A stretch of DNA of 64,000 bases from JALORV01 sp963775635. Lineage in GTDB: Bacteria; Pseudomonadota; Gammaproteobacteria; Burkholderiales; Burkholderiaceae_F. The number at the start of each line of letters is the position of its first letter. Within the stretch, counting starts at the first letter, position 1. Positions 9,160 to 18,434 of the stretch are shown in pieces. The notes under the pieces were generated by a model that had not been told where the DNA came from, ran no database searches, and saw only the letters and a list, made by a program, of their open reading frames with translations. Location of the stretch: assembly GCA_963775635.1 (NCBI GenBank), contig CAVZJO010000006.1, positions 1-64,000 on the forward strand. The letters run 5' to 3'. The position numbers and the translations under genes are program-made.

Positions 9160-10029
9160 TTGCATGACCATTCCGCCGTGAAGATCGCGACCTTCAATAT
9201 CAATAACGTCCGCCGTCGCCTGCCGAATTTGCTGGCATGGCTGGCATCGGCTGAGCCGGACGTCGTGTGCCTGCAGGAACTGAAGACGCTCCATGAGCTG
9301 TTTCCGCAGGCGGAACTCGAGGACGCAGGCTACGCGTCGGCCTGGGTCGGCCAGAAAACGTGGAATGGCGTTGCGATCCTGGTCCGCGGAAAGGAGCCAA
9401 CGGTGACGCGCCGCGCGTTGCCGGGCGACAGCAGCGACACGCAGAGCCGCTACATCGAAGCCGCGGTCGACGGCATCCTGATCGGCTGCTTGTACGCGCC
9501 TAACGGCAATCCGCAGCCCGGCCCGAAGTTCGACTACAAGCTCGCTTGGCTCGACCGGCTGAACCGCTATGCGCAGGCGCTGCTGGCGCACGACGTTCCG
9601 GTCGTGCTCGCCGGCGACTACAACGTCGTGCCCACAGCCCTCGACATCTACGAGACGACTTCCTACGACAAGGATGCGCTGGTGCAGCCGGCAAGCCGCG
9701 AGCGCTACGCCGCACTGATGGCACAGGGCTGGACCGATTCACTGCGCGCATTGCATCCCGACGAGCCGATGTACACGTTCTGGGACTACATGCGGATGCG
9801 CTGGCCGCGCAACGCTGGTTTGCGGATCGATCATTTGCTGCTGTCGTCGGGTCTGGCGGATCGCCTGGTAGCTGCCGGCGTGGATCGTGCGGTGCGCGGC
9901 GAGCCGGGCGCCAGCGATCACGCGCCCGCGTGGATCGAGTTGCGAAAGTCCGACGTGAAAAAAACCGCGGCGAAGAAACGCGCTCCGTCGAAGAGCGCGG
10001 GCAAGGCGGCCGCGCGCCCGCGCCGCTAA
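9160..10029 (+). CDS. xthA: Exodeoxyribonuclease III
   Basis: AP endonuclease and 3'-5' exonuclease of base-excision repair. Of 289 residues the core (about 7-260) has NINNVRRRLPNLL, the metal ligand Glu40 in CLQELKT, GDYNVVP, RIDHLLLS and the terminal GASDHAPAWIEL with the catalytic His. An added tail of about 25 Lys/Ala/Arg residues follows, probably for DNA contact. The start could be ATG 9160 or GTG 9178 (VKIATFN), the latter being the usual family start; neither has a good ribosome site. It follows gntK by 30 bp on the same strand. Confidence 0.92.
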   Translation: MHDHSAVKIATFNINNVRRRLPNLLAWLASAEPDVVCLQELKTLHELFPQAELEDAGYASAWVGQKTWNGVAILVRGKEPTVTRRALPGDSSDTQSRYIEAAVDGILIGCLYAPNGNPQPGPKFDYKLAWLDRLNRYAQALLAHDVPVVLAGDYNVVPTALDIYETTSYDKDALVQPASRERYAALMAQGWTDSLRALHPDEPMYTFWDYMRMRWPRNAGLRIDHLLLSSGLADRLVAAGVDRAVRGEPGASDHAPAWIELRKSDVKKTAAKKRAPSKSAGKAAARPRR

Positions 10030-10127
10030 TGCGACCTTGACTACGGCGACCGGACTGCCAACACTCATGCGCTTTCCTTGCTCCCTTTCGCGGCGTACCG
10101 CCTGGACGAGAGGAGGAGATCACGTGC

Positions 10128-10223
10128 ATGCAGGGGCTCCACCTCCGGCTCTTCGGCACGCCCGCTCTGCTGCAGGCGGCGGGCGCTGAGCCGCAAGCAC
10201 GCACCGACGCGCTGCGCCGGTAG
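10128..10223 (+). pseudogene. Short ORF resembling the N-terminus of a BTAD/SARP regulator
   Basis: GAGGAGGAG precedes an ATG that opens MQGLHLRLFGTPALLQAAG, ending after 31 residues. The LHLRLFGTPALL pattern is how many BTAD/SARP-type regulators start, after which a winged helix should follow, but here a stop appears. It may be a relic of a regulator or a short leader peptide. The rest of 10030-10423 shows no gene I can support; the next gene starts at 10424. Confidence 0.35.
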
Positions 10224-10423
10224 CGCAGCCTGTAGGTACGTTTATTCGCCTTCCCCGCTCCTCCTTGATTGTTATGTATCCAGCGGAACTTTCAACTCGG
10301 GCGAGCCGCACAGGCAAGTCTCCCGCCAGTTAATTCAACCGGCCTGACGCACCGCCGCCGGATCCTTCGCATCTAAAAGTAAACTTCGGTGGCGCGCGGT
10401 ATTGCGAACGCCCGCGGTTCCCG

Positions 10424-12094
10424 ATGATCGAAACCTCTGCCACCACCGTCACCTACCTGTTCTCGGATATCGAGGGCAGCACGAAACTGTGGGAGGTGGA
10501 TCGAGACTGCGCGGCCCGGACTGTGGCCTGGCACGATGAGATTTCGCGCAGCGCCGTGGAGCGGCATCGCGGCACGGTGGTGAAGACGACTGGCGACGGC
10601 TTGCACGCGGTGTTCGACGATCCGGCGGACGCCGTGGCTTCGGTCATCGATCTGCAGCTTGCGCTGGCCGAACCGGCTGGCGCGCGGGCGCCGCTGAAGG
10701 TGCGTTGCGGATTGCACCTCGGTGCCGACCAGCGCCGCGACAATGACTTCTTCGGCCCTGCCGTGAACCGCGCCGCGCGCATCATGAGTGCGGCTCACGG
10801 TGGCCAGGTGCTGGTTTCCGGCGCGGTGGCCGACCGCGTGGCGGGACGGCTGCCGCAGGACGTCATGCTGCGCGATCTCGGTGCCGTGCGCCTGCGCGAC
10901 CTCGGCTCGCCAGAGCATGTCTATCAGGTGATTCACCCGGCGCTGCGCAAGGAGTTTCCGCCGCTGAGGTCGATGGCGAGTACGCCAAACAACCTGGCGC
11001 AACAACTCACCTCCTTCATTGGTCGCGACCGCGACATGGCGCAAGTGCAGCAGCTGCTGGCGAACAGCCGCCTGCTCACGCTGCTGGGAATGGGTGGCCT
11101 CGGCAAGTCGCGGCTTTCGGTGCAGGTCGCGGCCGTCGTGCTCGACAACTATCTCGACGGCGTCTGGTTCGTCGAGCTCGCGGCGTTGTCCGATCCCCGA
11201 CTGGTGCCGCAGGCACTTGCGTCGGTACTCGGGGTCAAGGAAGAGCCGGGCGGAACCGTGATGGACGCGGTCGCCCGATTCGTGCGCGACAAGCAGCTGC
11301 TGGTCGTGCTCGACAACTGCGAACATGTGGTAGAGGCGAGCGCGGAATTGGCGAAACGCCTGCTCGAAGTGGGGCCCAAGGTGAAAGTGCTGGCCTCGAG
11401 CCGCGATTCGCTGCGTGTTGCAGGTGAGAACGTGTTTCAGGTGTCCCCGCTGCCGCTGCCGAAGGCGGAAGCAAGACCATCGGTCAAGGCGCTATTGGGT
11501 ATCGATTCAGTGAAGCTCTTCGTCGATCGTGCGATGGCGGTGCAGCCGGCTTTCCGGTTGAGCGAGGAGTCGGCGCCAGCAGTGACTGAGGTTTGCCGCC
11601 GCCTGGACGGAATTCCCCTCGGAATCGAGCTCGCGGCAGCGCGAGTCCGGGCTATGTCGGTCGAAGCGATCTCGATGCGGCTGGACAATCGATTCCGTCT
11701 ACTGAACCGTGGTGATCGTACCGCCTCTCCTCGCCAGCAGACGCTGCGCGCAATGATCGACTGGAGTCATGACTTGCTCGACGCGAAGGAACAAGCACTG
11801 TTCAGGCGGCTCGCAGTGTTTGCCGGAGGTTGGACGCTCGAGGCCGCCGAAGCAGTCGGTGCAGAGCGAAACGATGAGCGCGACGAAATACTCGACCTCT
11901 TGAGCAACCTGGTCGAGAAATCACTCGTGTTTGTCGAAGTCGGGAGTGGACGGTACGGAATGCTCGACACTGTCCGGCAGTATGCACAGGAGAAGCTCGC
12001 AGGCTCCGGCGAAGGCGAGTCGACGCGCGGACGCCACCTCGCGTTCGTAGGGAAGGCTCGGTGGGGCTTGCGTGTCGGACAAGGATCGCGATGA
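10424..12094 (+). CDS. Adenylate cyclase domain/NB-ARC-like ATPase regulator, C-terminally truncated
   Basis: A 556-residue protein. Residues 8-170 form a class III cyclase domain with metal Asp15 in LFSDIEGST and Asp58 in TTGDGLHAVF, plus FFGPAVNRAARI. From about residue 200 an ATPase follows: SFIGRDRDMAQV, Walker A GMGGLGKSRL near 222, Walker B LLVVLDNCEHV, and the GLPL-like CRRLDGIPLGIELAAAR. Relatives continue for several hundred more residues of TPR repeats after a winged-helix segment; here similarity stops near RGRHLAF (about 12040) and the reading frame ends inside a perfect hairpin. This looks like a deletion or rearrangement breakpoint. Function would be signal-responsive regulation; the loss of the sensor repeats probably disables control. 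Confidence 0.8.
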   Translation: MIETSATTVTYLFSDIEGSTKLWEVDRDCAARTVAWHDEISRSAVERHRGTVVKTTGDGLHAVFDDPADAVASVIDLQLALAEPAGARAPLKVRCGLHLGADQRRDNDFFGPAVNRAARIMSAAHGGQVLVSGAVADRVAGRLPQDVMLRDLGAVRLRDLGSPEHVYQVIHPALRKEFPPLRSMASTPNNLAQQLTSFIGRDRDMAQVQQLLANSRLLTLLGMGGLGKSRLSVQVAAVVLDNYLDGVWFVELAALSDPRLVPQALASVLGVKEEPGGTVMDAVARFVRDKQLLVVLDNCEHVVEASAELAKRLLEVGPKVKVLASSRDSLRVAGENVFQVSPLPLPKAEARPSVKALLGIDSVKLFVDRAMAVQPAFRLSEESAPAVTEVCRRLDGIPLGIELAAARVRAMSVEAISMRLDNRFRLLNRGDRTASPRQQTLRAMIDWSHDLLDAKEQALFRRLAVFAGGWTLEAAEAVGAERNDERDEILDLLSNLVEKSLVFVEVGSGRYGMLDTVRQYAQEKLAGSGEGESTRGRHLAFVGKARWGLRVGQGSR

Positions 12095-12110
12095 TTGCAT
12101 CGCGATCCTT
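12081..12110. repeat. 13-bp perfect inverted repeat at the rearrangement junction
   Basis: AAGGATCGCGATG and CATCGCGATCCTT flank ATTG, giving an unbroken 13-bp stem with a 4-base loop. The stop codon of the truncated cyclase/ATPase gene (12092-12094) is inside it. No T-tract follows, so a classical terminator is not clear; it may be a rearrangement-associated hairpin. Confidence 0.6.
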
Positions 12111-12155
12111 CGGCCGCGCGCATCGACACAATGATGCGCGCCTCGGCTGGGGAAG

Positions 12156-12328
12156 ACGGGCGAATACCCTATTATCGGCGCCAACACCTTCCGCAACCCG
12201 CATGGCGACCCGGTGCCCGACCACATCGAACTCGCTCGGTCGAGCGAGGCTGAAGCGGCTGCAGCAGGCGGTGATAGGAACGAGAACGTGTTCGCAATTC
12301 TGATGGGCAGTATCGCTGGAGCATGTAG
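12156..12328 (+). pseudogene. Remnant of a second icmF 3' end, with internal deletions
   Basis: The stretch reads TGEYPIIGANTFRNPHGD and PDHIELARSSE, matching the icmF C-terminus at about 4168-4255. It then jumps to LKRLQQAVIG-NENVFAILM (26 identical bases with 4328-4353) and jumps again to GQYRWSM and a stop, matching GGQYRRSM. Two blocks of roughly 70 and 60 bp are missing relative to icmF, and the 20 or so bases after the stop also resemble those after icmF. The copy differs at many third positions, so it is an older paralogue or acquired fragment rather than a recent duplication or an assembly artefact. Confidence 0.8.
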
Positions 12329-12384
12329 TTCAGCCTCGGCCAAACCAGATTACAAGCAGGAGGCGGCCGCCCGGACCGGTTGAT

Positions 12385-12768
12385 ATGCGCGGCCTACGTT
12401 CGTTGATCCTCGTGTTCGTCCTGAACTCCGCCATCGCGCAGAGTCAGATATCGCCAATGTCGTTGGTCGGAAGGTGGTCGGCTTCGACAAATCATCCAAG
12501 CGGCGCCACCATGGTGACCCACGTGGTCTTCACGCAGAACATGCACTTCTTCGGGTCCTCGACCGTCGACGGCAAGACGTTCGCGGATTTCGGCGGTACT
12601 TGGTCAGTGTCCGGCAATACCCTTGCTTGGCATTACGAGACCAGTTCCGAGCTGACGCCTGCGCCGGGAACCACAGGCACGGATGAAATCGTCTCCGTTG
12701 ACGCATCCAAGCTCGTACTTCGATCAAGCCCGTCGGGCAAACAGTACGAATACTTACGGGCCAGGTAG
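12385..12768 (+). CDS. Small exported protein, lipocalin-like, unknown
   Basis: A 127-residue protein. The first 18 or so residues (MRGLRSLILVFVLNSAIAQ) look like a cleavable signal peptide. The mature part has alternating hydrophobic residues and glycines, GRWSAST near the start and FGGTWSVSGNTLAWHYE in the middle, as in small lipocalin/avidin-like beta barrels that begin with a GxW motif. No specific family is recognised. It lies just downstream of the icmF remnant and 14 bp before the alcohol dehydrogenase. Confidence 0.6.
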   Translation: MRGLRSLILVFVLNSAIAQSQISPMSLVGRWSASTNHPSGATMVTHVVFTQNMHFFGSSTVDGKTFADFGGTWSVSGNTLAWHYETSSELTPAPGTTGTDEIVSVDASKLVLRSSPSGKQYEYLRAR

Positions 12769-12782
12769 GGCGCTGCGAAGCC

Positions 12783-13776
12783 ATGCTCGCAATGCAACTG
12801 CACCGCGCTGGGCGCCTCGTCCAGGCTGAGGTTTCCGTTCCGGCGCCGGGACCGAACGAATTACTGCTCAAGGTGCACGCCTGTGGTGTGTGCCGCACGG
12901 ATCTGCATATCGTCGACGGCGAACTTCCCCTGTTGCGAACTCCGCTCGTTCCGGGCCACGAGATCGTCGGCGTCGTTACCGCTCTGGGCGCCGCCGCGCA
13001 ACGTTTCTCAATCGGAACTCGCGTTGGCGTGCCCTGGCTGGGCGGAAGCTGCGGCGCGCTGCCGATATTGCGCCGGCGGCCGCGAGAATCTCTGCGAGCA
13101 AGCCGTCTTCACCGGTTATCACCGCGACGGCGGCTATGCCGAGTACGCAGTGGCCGATGAAAGCTACTGCCTTGCCCTTCCCGAGCGCTATGACGATCTG
13201 CATGCCGCACCGCTGCTGTGCGCGGGCTTGATCGGCTATCGAGCGTATGCAGCGGCCGATAGTCGTGCCGGAGACCGGATCGGCCTGTACGGATTCGGCG
13301 CGGCGGCGCATATCGTTGCGCAAGCGGCGATCGCGCAGCAGCGCAGGGTCTATGCGTTTACGCGGCCCGGTGATGTCCGCTCGCAGCAGTTCGCGCTCGA
13401 ACTCGGGGCCGACTGGGCCGGCGATTCAGCGACGCAGGCACCGGAGCAACTCGATGCAGCCCTGCTGTTCGCGCCGGTCGGAGCGCTGGTGCCGCTAGCC
13501 CTGCGCGCGGTGCGGAAGGGCGGCGTTGTCGTCTGCGCGGGAATTCACATGAGCGACATCCCTGCGTTCCCGTATTCACTGCTGTGGGGAGAGCGCGTGG
13601 TCCGCTCGGTGGCCAACCTGACCCGCGCGGATGGCGAAGATTTTCTTGCTCTGGCCGCGCAGCACCCGATCCGGACGCACACGACGTCGTTTCCACTTGA
13701 TGCTGCGAACGAGGCGCTCGATGCCTTGCGCGCCGGGGCATTCGAAGGGGCGGCCGTATTGCTGCCGACGCATTGA
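12783..13776 (+). CDS. Zinc-dependent alcohol dehydrogenase, one frameshift
   Basis: A medium-chain dehydrogenase/reductase of about 330 residues. CGVCRTDLHIVDGELP supplies the catalytic zinc Cys, PLVPGHEIVGVV the His-Glu pair, and GSCG...CRYCAGGRENLC the four structural-zinc cysteines. The Rossmann part has GLYGFGAAAHIVAQ. The frame changes between GSCG and CRYC, near 13050-13058, inside GCGGCGCGC; both sides read normally, so one inserted or lost base is likely. It resembles the AdhP-like 'zinc-binding alcohol dehydrogenase family' that often sits alone. Substrate unknown. Confidence 0.82.
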
Positions 13777-13877
13777 CGCCTTTCGCTTGTCGCACCGCAT
13801 CCCGGTTTGCCGCAGCGCAAGCAAAACAGGGAACGCCTCTTGCCCGTTCCTTGATTGGTCTACTTAAGGACCGAAAA

Positions 13878-14792
13878 ATGCGTAACGGAATCGTTGTGCT
13901 GTTCGCGTTGATGTGCGCGGTCACATCGGCAGCCGCTCAGGTGAGCGTTGGCGTCTGGCTTCCGGGGGTCAGTATCGGAATCAACATGCCCGTGTATCCG
14001 ACGCTTGTAGTGGTGCCCGGCTACCCTGTTTACTACGCGCCGCAGTTGAATTCGAACTACTTTTTCTACGATGGGATGTACTGGGTCTACCAAGGGGACA
14101 ACTGGTACGCGAGCTCCTGGTACAACGGGCCATGGGTTCTTGTCGCCCCAGACGTGGTGCCGGTGTACATCCTGCGTGTCCCGGTGCGGTACTACCGGCA
14201 ACCTCCGGTCTACTTTCGCGCTTGGAGTCCGAATGCCCCGCCGCGCTGGGGTCAGCACTGGGGCGCCGCATGGGAGCAGCGTCGGCGCGGATGGGACAAC
14301 TGGAATCGCAGCGCGGTACCACCCGCGGCCCCGCTGCCGGTGTACCAGCGTCAATATGCAGGGGATCGATATCCGCACGTCGAACAGCAGCCGGTGCTTC
14401 AGAGCCAACACTACCGCTATAAACCGCGCGACCCCGTAGTGCAGCAGCACTACCACGCGCAGCGAACGCAGAGCGCACCGGCGACTTCTGCGCAGGCAAG
14501 CAAGGGCGCACCGAAGGATCGGGTCACCCCGACGCAAGACCCGGCACAGCGAGCCGCTTCACCGGCACCGCGCGACCAATCGCTGCAAAAAGGAAGCGGA
14601 GACGCTCAGAGACCTGTCACCGCCCAGGCCCCTCCTCAGCAGGGAGGGGCGGCTGCTCAGCGTCAGGGCCAACAGCCGCAGGAAGGGGCAGCCGAGCGTG
14701 AGCAGGCACCAAGGTCGCAAGGCCAAGACAAAGGATCGCAAGGCAAGGGGCCCACGCAGGAATCAAAGCAGGGCCAGGGAAAGGGGCAGTAG
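13878..14792 (+). CDS. Exported W/Y/P-rich protein with Q/K-rich tail
   Basis: A 304-residue protein. AAGGA eight bases before ATG 13878 marks the start, giving a clean signal peptide MRNGIVVLFALMCAVTSAAA. The next 150 residues are rich in Tyr, Trp and Pro, with NYFFYDGMYWVYQGDNWYAS and WYNGPWVLVAPDVVP, the repeat style of the YXWV/'WxxGxW' exported proteins seen in betaproteobacteria. From about residue 190 the chain is low-complexity Gln/Pro/Ala/Lys with QGKGP-type repeats and is likely disordered. Function unknown; an envelope location is inferred. Confidence 0.65.
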   Translation: MRNGIVVLFALMCAVTSAAAQVSVGVWLPGVSIGINMPVYPTLVVVPGYPVYYAPQLNSNYFFYDGMYWVYQGDNWYASSWYNGPWVLVAPDVVPVYILRVPVRYYRQPPVYFRAWSPNAPPRWGQHWGAAWEQRRRGWDNWNRSAVPPAAPLPVYQRQYAGDRYPHVEQQPVLQSQHYRYKPRDPVVQQHYHAQRTQSAPATSAQASKGAPKDRVTPTQDPAQRAASPAPRDQSLQKGSGDAQRPVTAQAPPQQGGAAAQRQGQQPQEGAAEREQAPRSQGQDKGSQGKGPTQESKQGQGKGQ

Positions 14793-14934
14793 ACATTCCC
14801 CTTCACAGCGCGTCAGGGCTCTGCCTCTCGTTGCTCCGGGAGCGGCATAGCGCCCCGAAGTCCAGACCTTCGCCGCCTGGATGCGCAAGCAGGTCGCGGC
14901 GCAGCGATCGAGCTAGGCCCGGACAGCAAGGTCG

Positions 14935-15642
14935 CTAGCCAAAGTGCTGCATCAGCGTGTGCGCATACGCCGGCGCGGTCGGCTCGTGCATAAAGAACAC
15001 GTAGATCTCCGCCCAGGTAGTCTCCGCAAGCCGCGCCGCCCACTGGCGCAGCTCATCGTCCGAATATTCCTCGAGCCGCAGGCGCACGTAGCCCCAATCG
15101 GCGGTCGTCACCAGTGGCGGCGGCAGATTGTCCTCGCGCTCTGATACGCACAGCGCCGCTCCCGCGCCTCGCAACGCGTCGTATGTCTCGTCGTCGAACC
15201 AGGTCTCGTTGCGGAATTCGAATGCGGCACCGTGATCGGCGGGCAGCGTCTGCAGGAAGGCGGTGAGCCGCGGCAGGTCCTTCTTCAGATTGGGCGGCAA
15301 CTGGAATAGCACTGGCCCGCGCTTGGCGCCCAGTGCGGAGAGCTGCCCATAAAGGTATCGGACAGAATCGGGCGCGTCCTCGCCCTTGAGTCGCGCGATG
15401 TGCGTGATCCGGCGTGACGCCTTGATAGCGAAACGGAAATGCTCGGGCGTGGTGGTGGCCCAGTCGCGCAGCATCTCGGTCCGCGGCATCCGGTAAAAGG
15501 TGTTGTTGATCTCGACCGCCGGCAGCCGCTCGGAGTACCACGCGAGCATCTCGTCCGGTTTCATCTTGTCCGGATAGAACGTGCCACACCATTCCTTGTA
15601 CGAATAGCCGCTGGCGCCGGCGAACAGTCTGCGTGCGGGCAT
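14935..15642 (-). CDS. DUF72 family protein
   Basis: A 235-residue TIM-barrel-like protein of the YecE/DUF72 family. It has GASGYSYKEWCGTFYP at the start, EINNTFYRMP, FRFAIKASRRITH and FEFRNETWF, all family hallmarks. AGGAGG lies eight bases before the ATG at 15642. Its biochemical role is not established. It is divergent from ligD with only 25 bp between the start codons, so their promoters must overlap the neighbouring coding regions; DUF72 genes often neighbour DNA-repair genes, which makes a link plausible. Confidence 0.85.
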   Translation of the reverse strand: MPARRLFAGASGYSYKEWCGTFYPDKMKPDEMLAWYSERLPAVEINNTFYRMPRTEMLRDWATTTPEHFRFAIKASRRITHIARLKGEDAPDSVRYLYGQLSALGAKRGPVLFQLPPNLKKDLPRLTAFLQTLPADHGAAFEFRNETWFDDETYDALRGAGAALCVSEREDNLPPPLVTTADWGYVRLRLEEYSDDELRQWAARLAETTWAEIYVFFMHEPTAPAYAHTLMQHFG

Positions 15643-15667
15643 GAGACCGGCCTCCTAGAATCGTCGC

Positions 15668-18396
15668 GTGGCCAAGACCAAACTCACCGAATATTCGGCC
15701 AAGCGCAGTTTTTCTGCCACTCCCGAGCCTCCGCCGACCGTGCGCGAGGCTTCCGGCGGGCCATTGCTGTTCGTCGTGCAACAGCATGCGGCGCGCCGGC
15801 TGCACTACGACTTCCGGCTCGAATGCGACGGCGTACTGAAGTCGTGGGCGGTGCCCAATGGGCCGTCGCTCGATCCGGCACAAAAGCGCCTGGCGGTGCC
15901 GACGGAGGACCATCCATTCGACTACGCGTCGTTCGAAGGCGTGATCCCGCCGAAGCAGTACGGCGCCGGCGAGGTGATCGTCTGGGACTGCGGTGTCTAT
16001 TCTCCCGACGAAGGCCAGCAGCTTTTCTACCATGACCGCGCCGAGGCCGAGCGCCGCGTGCGCGAGGGCATCGATAAAGGCAAGCTCAGCGTTACGGTGC
16101 GCGGCGAGAAGCTGAAAGGTTCGTTCGCGCTGGTCCGCACGTCGGACCAGAAAAGCTGGCTGATGATCAAGCACAAGGACCGCTTTGTGACGACCGCCGA
16201 CGTCACCGAGCACAACCGCTCGGTGCTGTCGGGCATCACCGTCGATGACCTGACTTCCGTGCCGGCGCACCGGATCGCGGCCGAGCGGCTGGCGCCCAAC
16301 GGCCCGACGGAAGCGTTGCCGAAGTCGCTGTCGCCCATGCACGCCCAGACCGCCGACGCGCCATTCAACCACGTCGACTGGATGTGGGAGCCAAAGCTCG
16401 ATGGCTACCGCGTGCTGGCGTTGATCGACCGCGGGAACGTGACACTGCGCTCGCGTCGCGGCGGTCTCGAGCTCACGGCGGACTTTCCGCTGCTGTGCGC
16501 CGAGCTCGGCCAGCAGAACGTCGACACGATGATCCTCGACGGCGAGATCGTTGCGTTCGGCGCGGACGGCAAGCCATCGTTCAACGCGATGCAGAACCGC
16601 GGCACGGGCAGTGAGAGCGCGGTCTTCTACTGCTTCGACCTGCTGCACTTTGCGGGTGTAAATCTCCGCGACGCGTCGTACGCCGACCGGCGCCGGTACC
16701 TCTCTCAGGGCCTGCTGCCTTCGCCGCGGGTGCAGCTCGTTGTCGCGACCGAGGATGGCATCGCCTTGCACGGCGCGGCGCTCGCCGCCGGCTTCGAAGG
16801 GGTGATCGGCAAGCGCAAGGCGAGCCGTTACGAGCCCGGCAAGCGCAGCGGCGCATGGCTGAAGATCAAGGCGTTCAACAGCGCCGACTTCGTGATCGGC
16901 GGCTACACGAAGGGCAAGGGCTCGCGCGCCCCACTGGGTTCGGTCCTGGTGGGCACCTGGGAAGGCGAACAAGCTCGCCTTCGCGTCGCATGTGGGGTCG
17001 GGCTTGAACGACGCCTCGCTGCCCGCTACTCAAGGCACGGCTGGAAGAGCTGCAGACGAAAACGAGTCCGTTCGCTGAGAAGCCCGAGCTGCACAGCCCG
17101 ACGACCTGGGTCAAGCCCGAGCTCGTCGCCGAAGTGAAGTTCCAGAGTTGGACCGACGACGGAAGTTTGCGCGCGCCGGTGTTTCTGCGGCTGCGCGACG
17201 ACGTCGACGCGAAGTCCGTGCGGCGCGCGGCCGATCCGCCGCGCGGTTCGTCGCGTGATTCGAAGCCCGCGGCGAAGAAAACGGCAAAGAAGACGACGAA
17301 CACCGGATCGTCCGCGCTCATCGACGACGTCGTCGAGCAACTGAAGCATCCAAAGGCGACGATGACGCTCGCGGTGGGCACCGCGCAGATCAAGCTAACC
17401 CATCTCGATAGGGTTTACTGGCCGGCCGACCCGGCGTTAAAACAACCCGCGATGACCAAGCGCGATCTGCTGCGCTACCTGGCGCAGGTATCGCCGTACA
17501 TGCTGCCGCACCTGGCCGACCGGCCGCTGACGATGATCCGCATGCCCGACGGCATCAACGGACAGCGCTTCTTCCAGAAACACTGGGAGCAGAGGCGGCC
17601 GGAGTTCGTCGACAGCATCGTCGTGTTCTCGGAACACAAGGACGAAAGCCACGAGTACCTGCTCTGCAACAACCTGCCGACGCTGCTGTGGCTGGCGCAA
17701 TCGGGCACGCTCGAGTTCCACGTCTGGCATTCGCGCGCGAAGGGCGGGCCGGACACGACCGCACAGACCGACGATTACGCAAGCTCGCTCGAAGCGCTCG
17801 AATCCTCGGTGCTCGAACTTTCCGGACTACGTGGTGTTCGACATCGACCCGTACATCTACTCGGGGAAGGAGAAGGCGGGCGACGAACCCGAGCTCAATA
17901 CGGTGGCGTTCGAAAAGGGCAAGGAGGTCGCGTTCCACCTGCGCGACCTGCTTCGCGGAAATGTCGCTCGCAGCCGATCGTCAAGACTTCGGGCAAGACC
18001 GGGCTGCACGTCTTCGTGCCGATCAACCGCACGATCGATTTCGACGCGGCGCGCAAGGTCTCCGAACTCGTCGGGCGCCATCTGATGAGCCGCTATCCGG
18101 GCGACATCACGATGGAATGGAGCGTGCCGAAGCGCACCGGGAAGATCTTCATGGACTACAACATGAACGTGCGCGGCAAGACGCTCAATGTCGCGTATTC
18201 GCCACGCGGCGCGGCTGGAGCGCCGGTTTCGATGCCGCTGACATGGGACGAGCTGAAAAAGGCCCATCCGCTAGACTTCCGCCTCGCCAACGCGGCTGAT
18301 AGGCTGGCCGAAACCGGCGACCGCTGGCACGATGCGCTCACCAGCAAGCAGAGTCTCGAGCGCGCCCTGGCAGGTGCCGGCGACGCGAAAGCTTGA
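15668..18396 (+). pseudogene. ligD: ATP-dependent DNA ligase LigD (PE-ligase-polymerase), five frameshifts
   Basis: LigD processes and seals double-strand breaks with Ku. About 905 residues from GTG 15668. Residues 1-175: phosphoesterase (RRLHYDFRLECDGVLKSWAV, FEGVIPPKQYGAGEV). From about 235: ligase with the adenylated Lys in EPKLDGYRVLA, DGEIVAFG and EGVIGKRKASRY. From 17340: primase-polymerase with LTHLDRVYWP, the metal pair in VVFDIDP and KTSGKTGLHVFVP. Order PE-Lig-Pol is as in Pseudomonas LigD. Frame changes occur near 16967, 17030, 17815, 17955 and 17980, each with conserved sequence resuming. All catalytic motifs survive, so I suspect sequence error. It is the first gene of the ligD-ku unit. 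Confidence 0.85.
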
Positions 18397-18434
18397 CCGC
18401 ACGACAACCGCAGTTGAGATCAGCGGGAGGCAGC

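Noticed and set aside
15053..16972. A 639-residue open frame on the minus strand across ligD
   Set aside because: It lies opposite the LigD phosphoesterase and ligase domains, is Arg/Ala/His-rich with no recognised domain, and is typical of GC-rich shadow frames.
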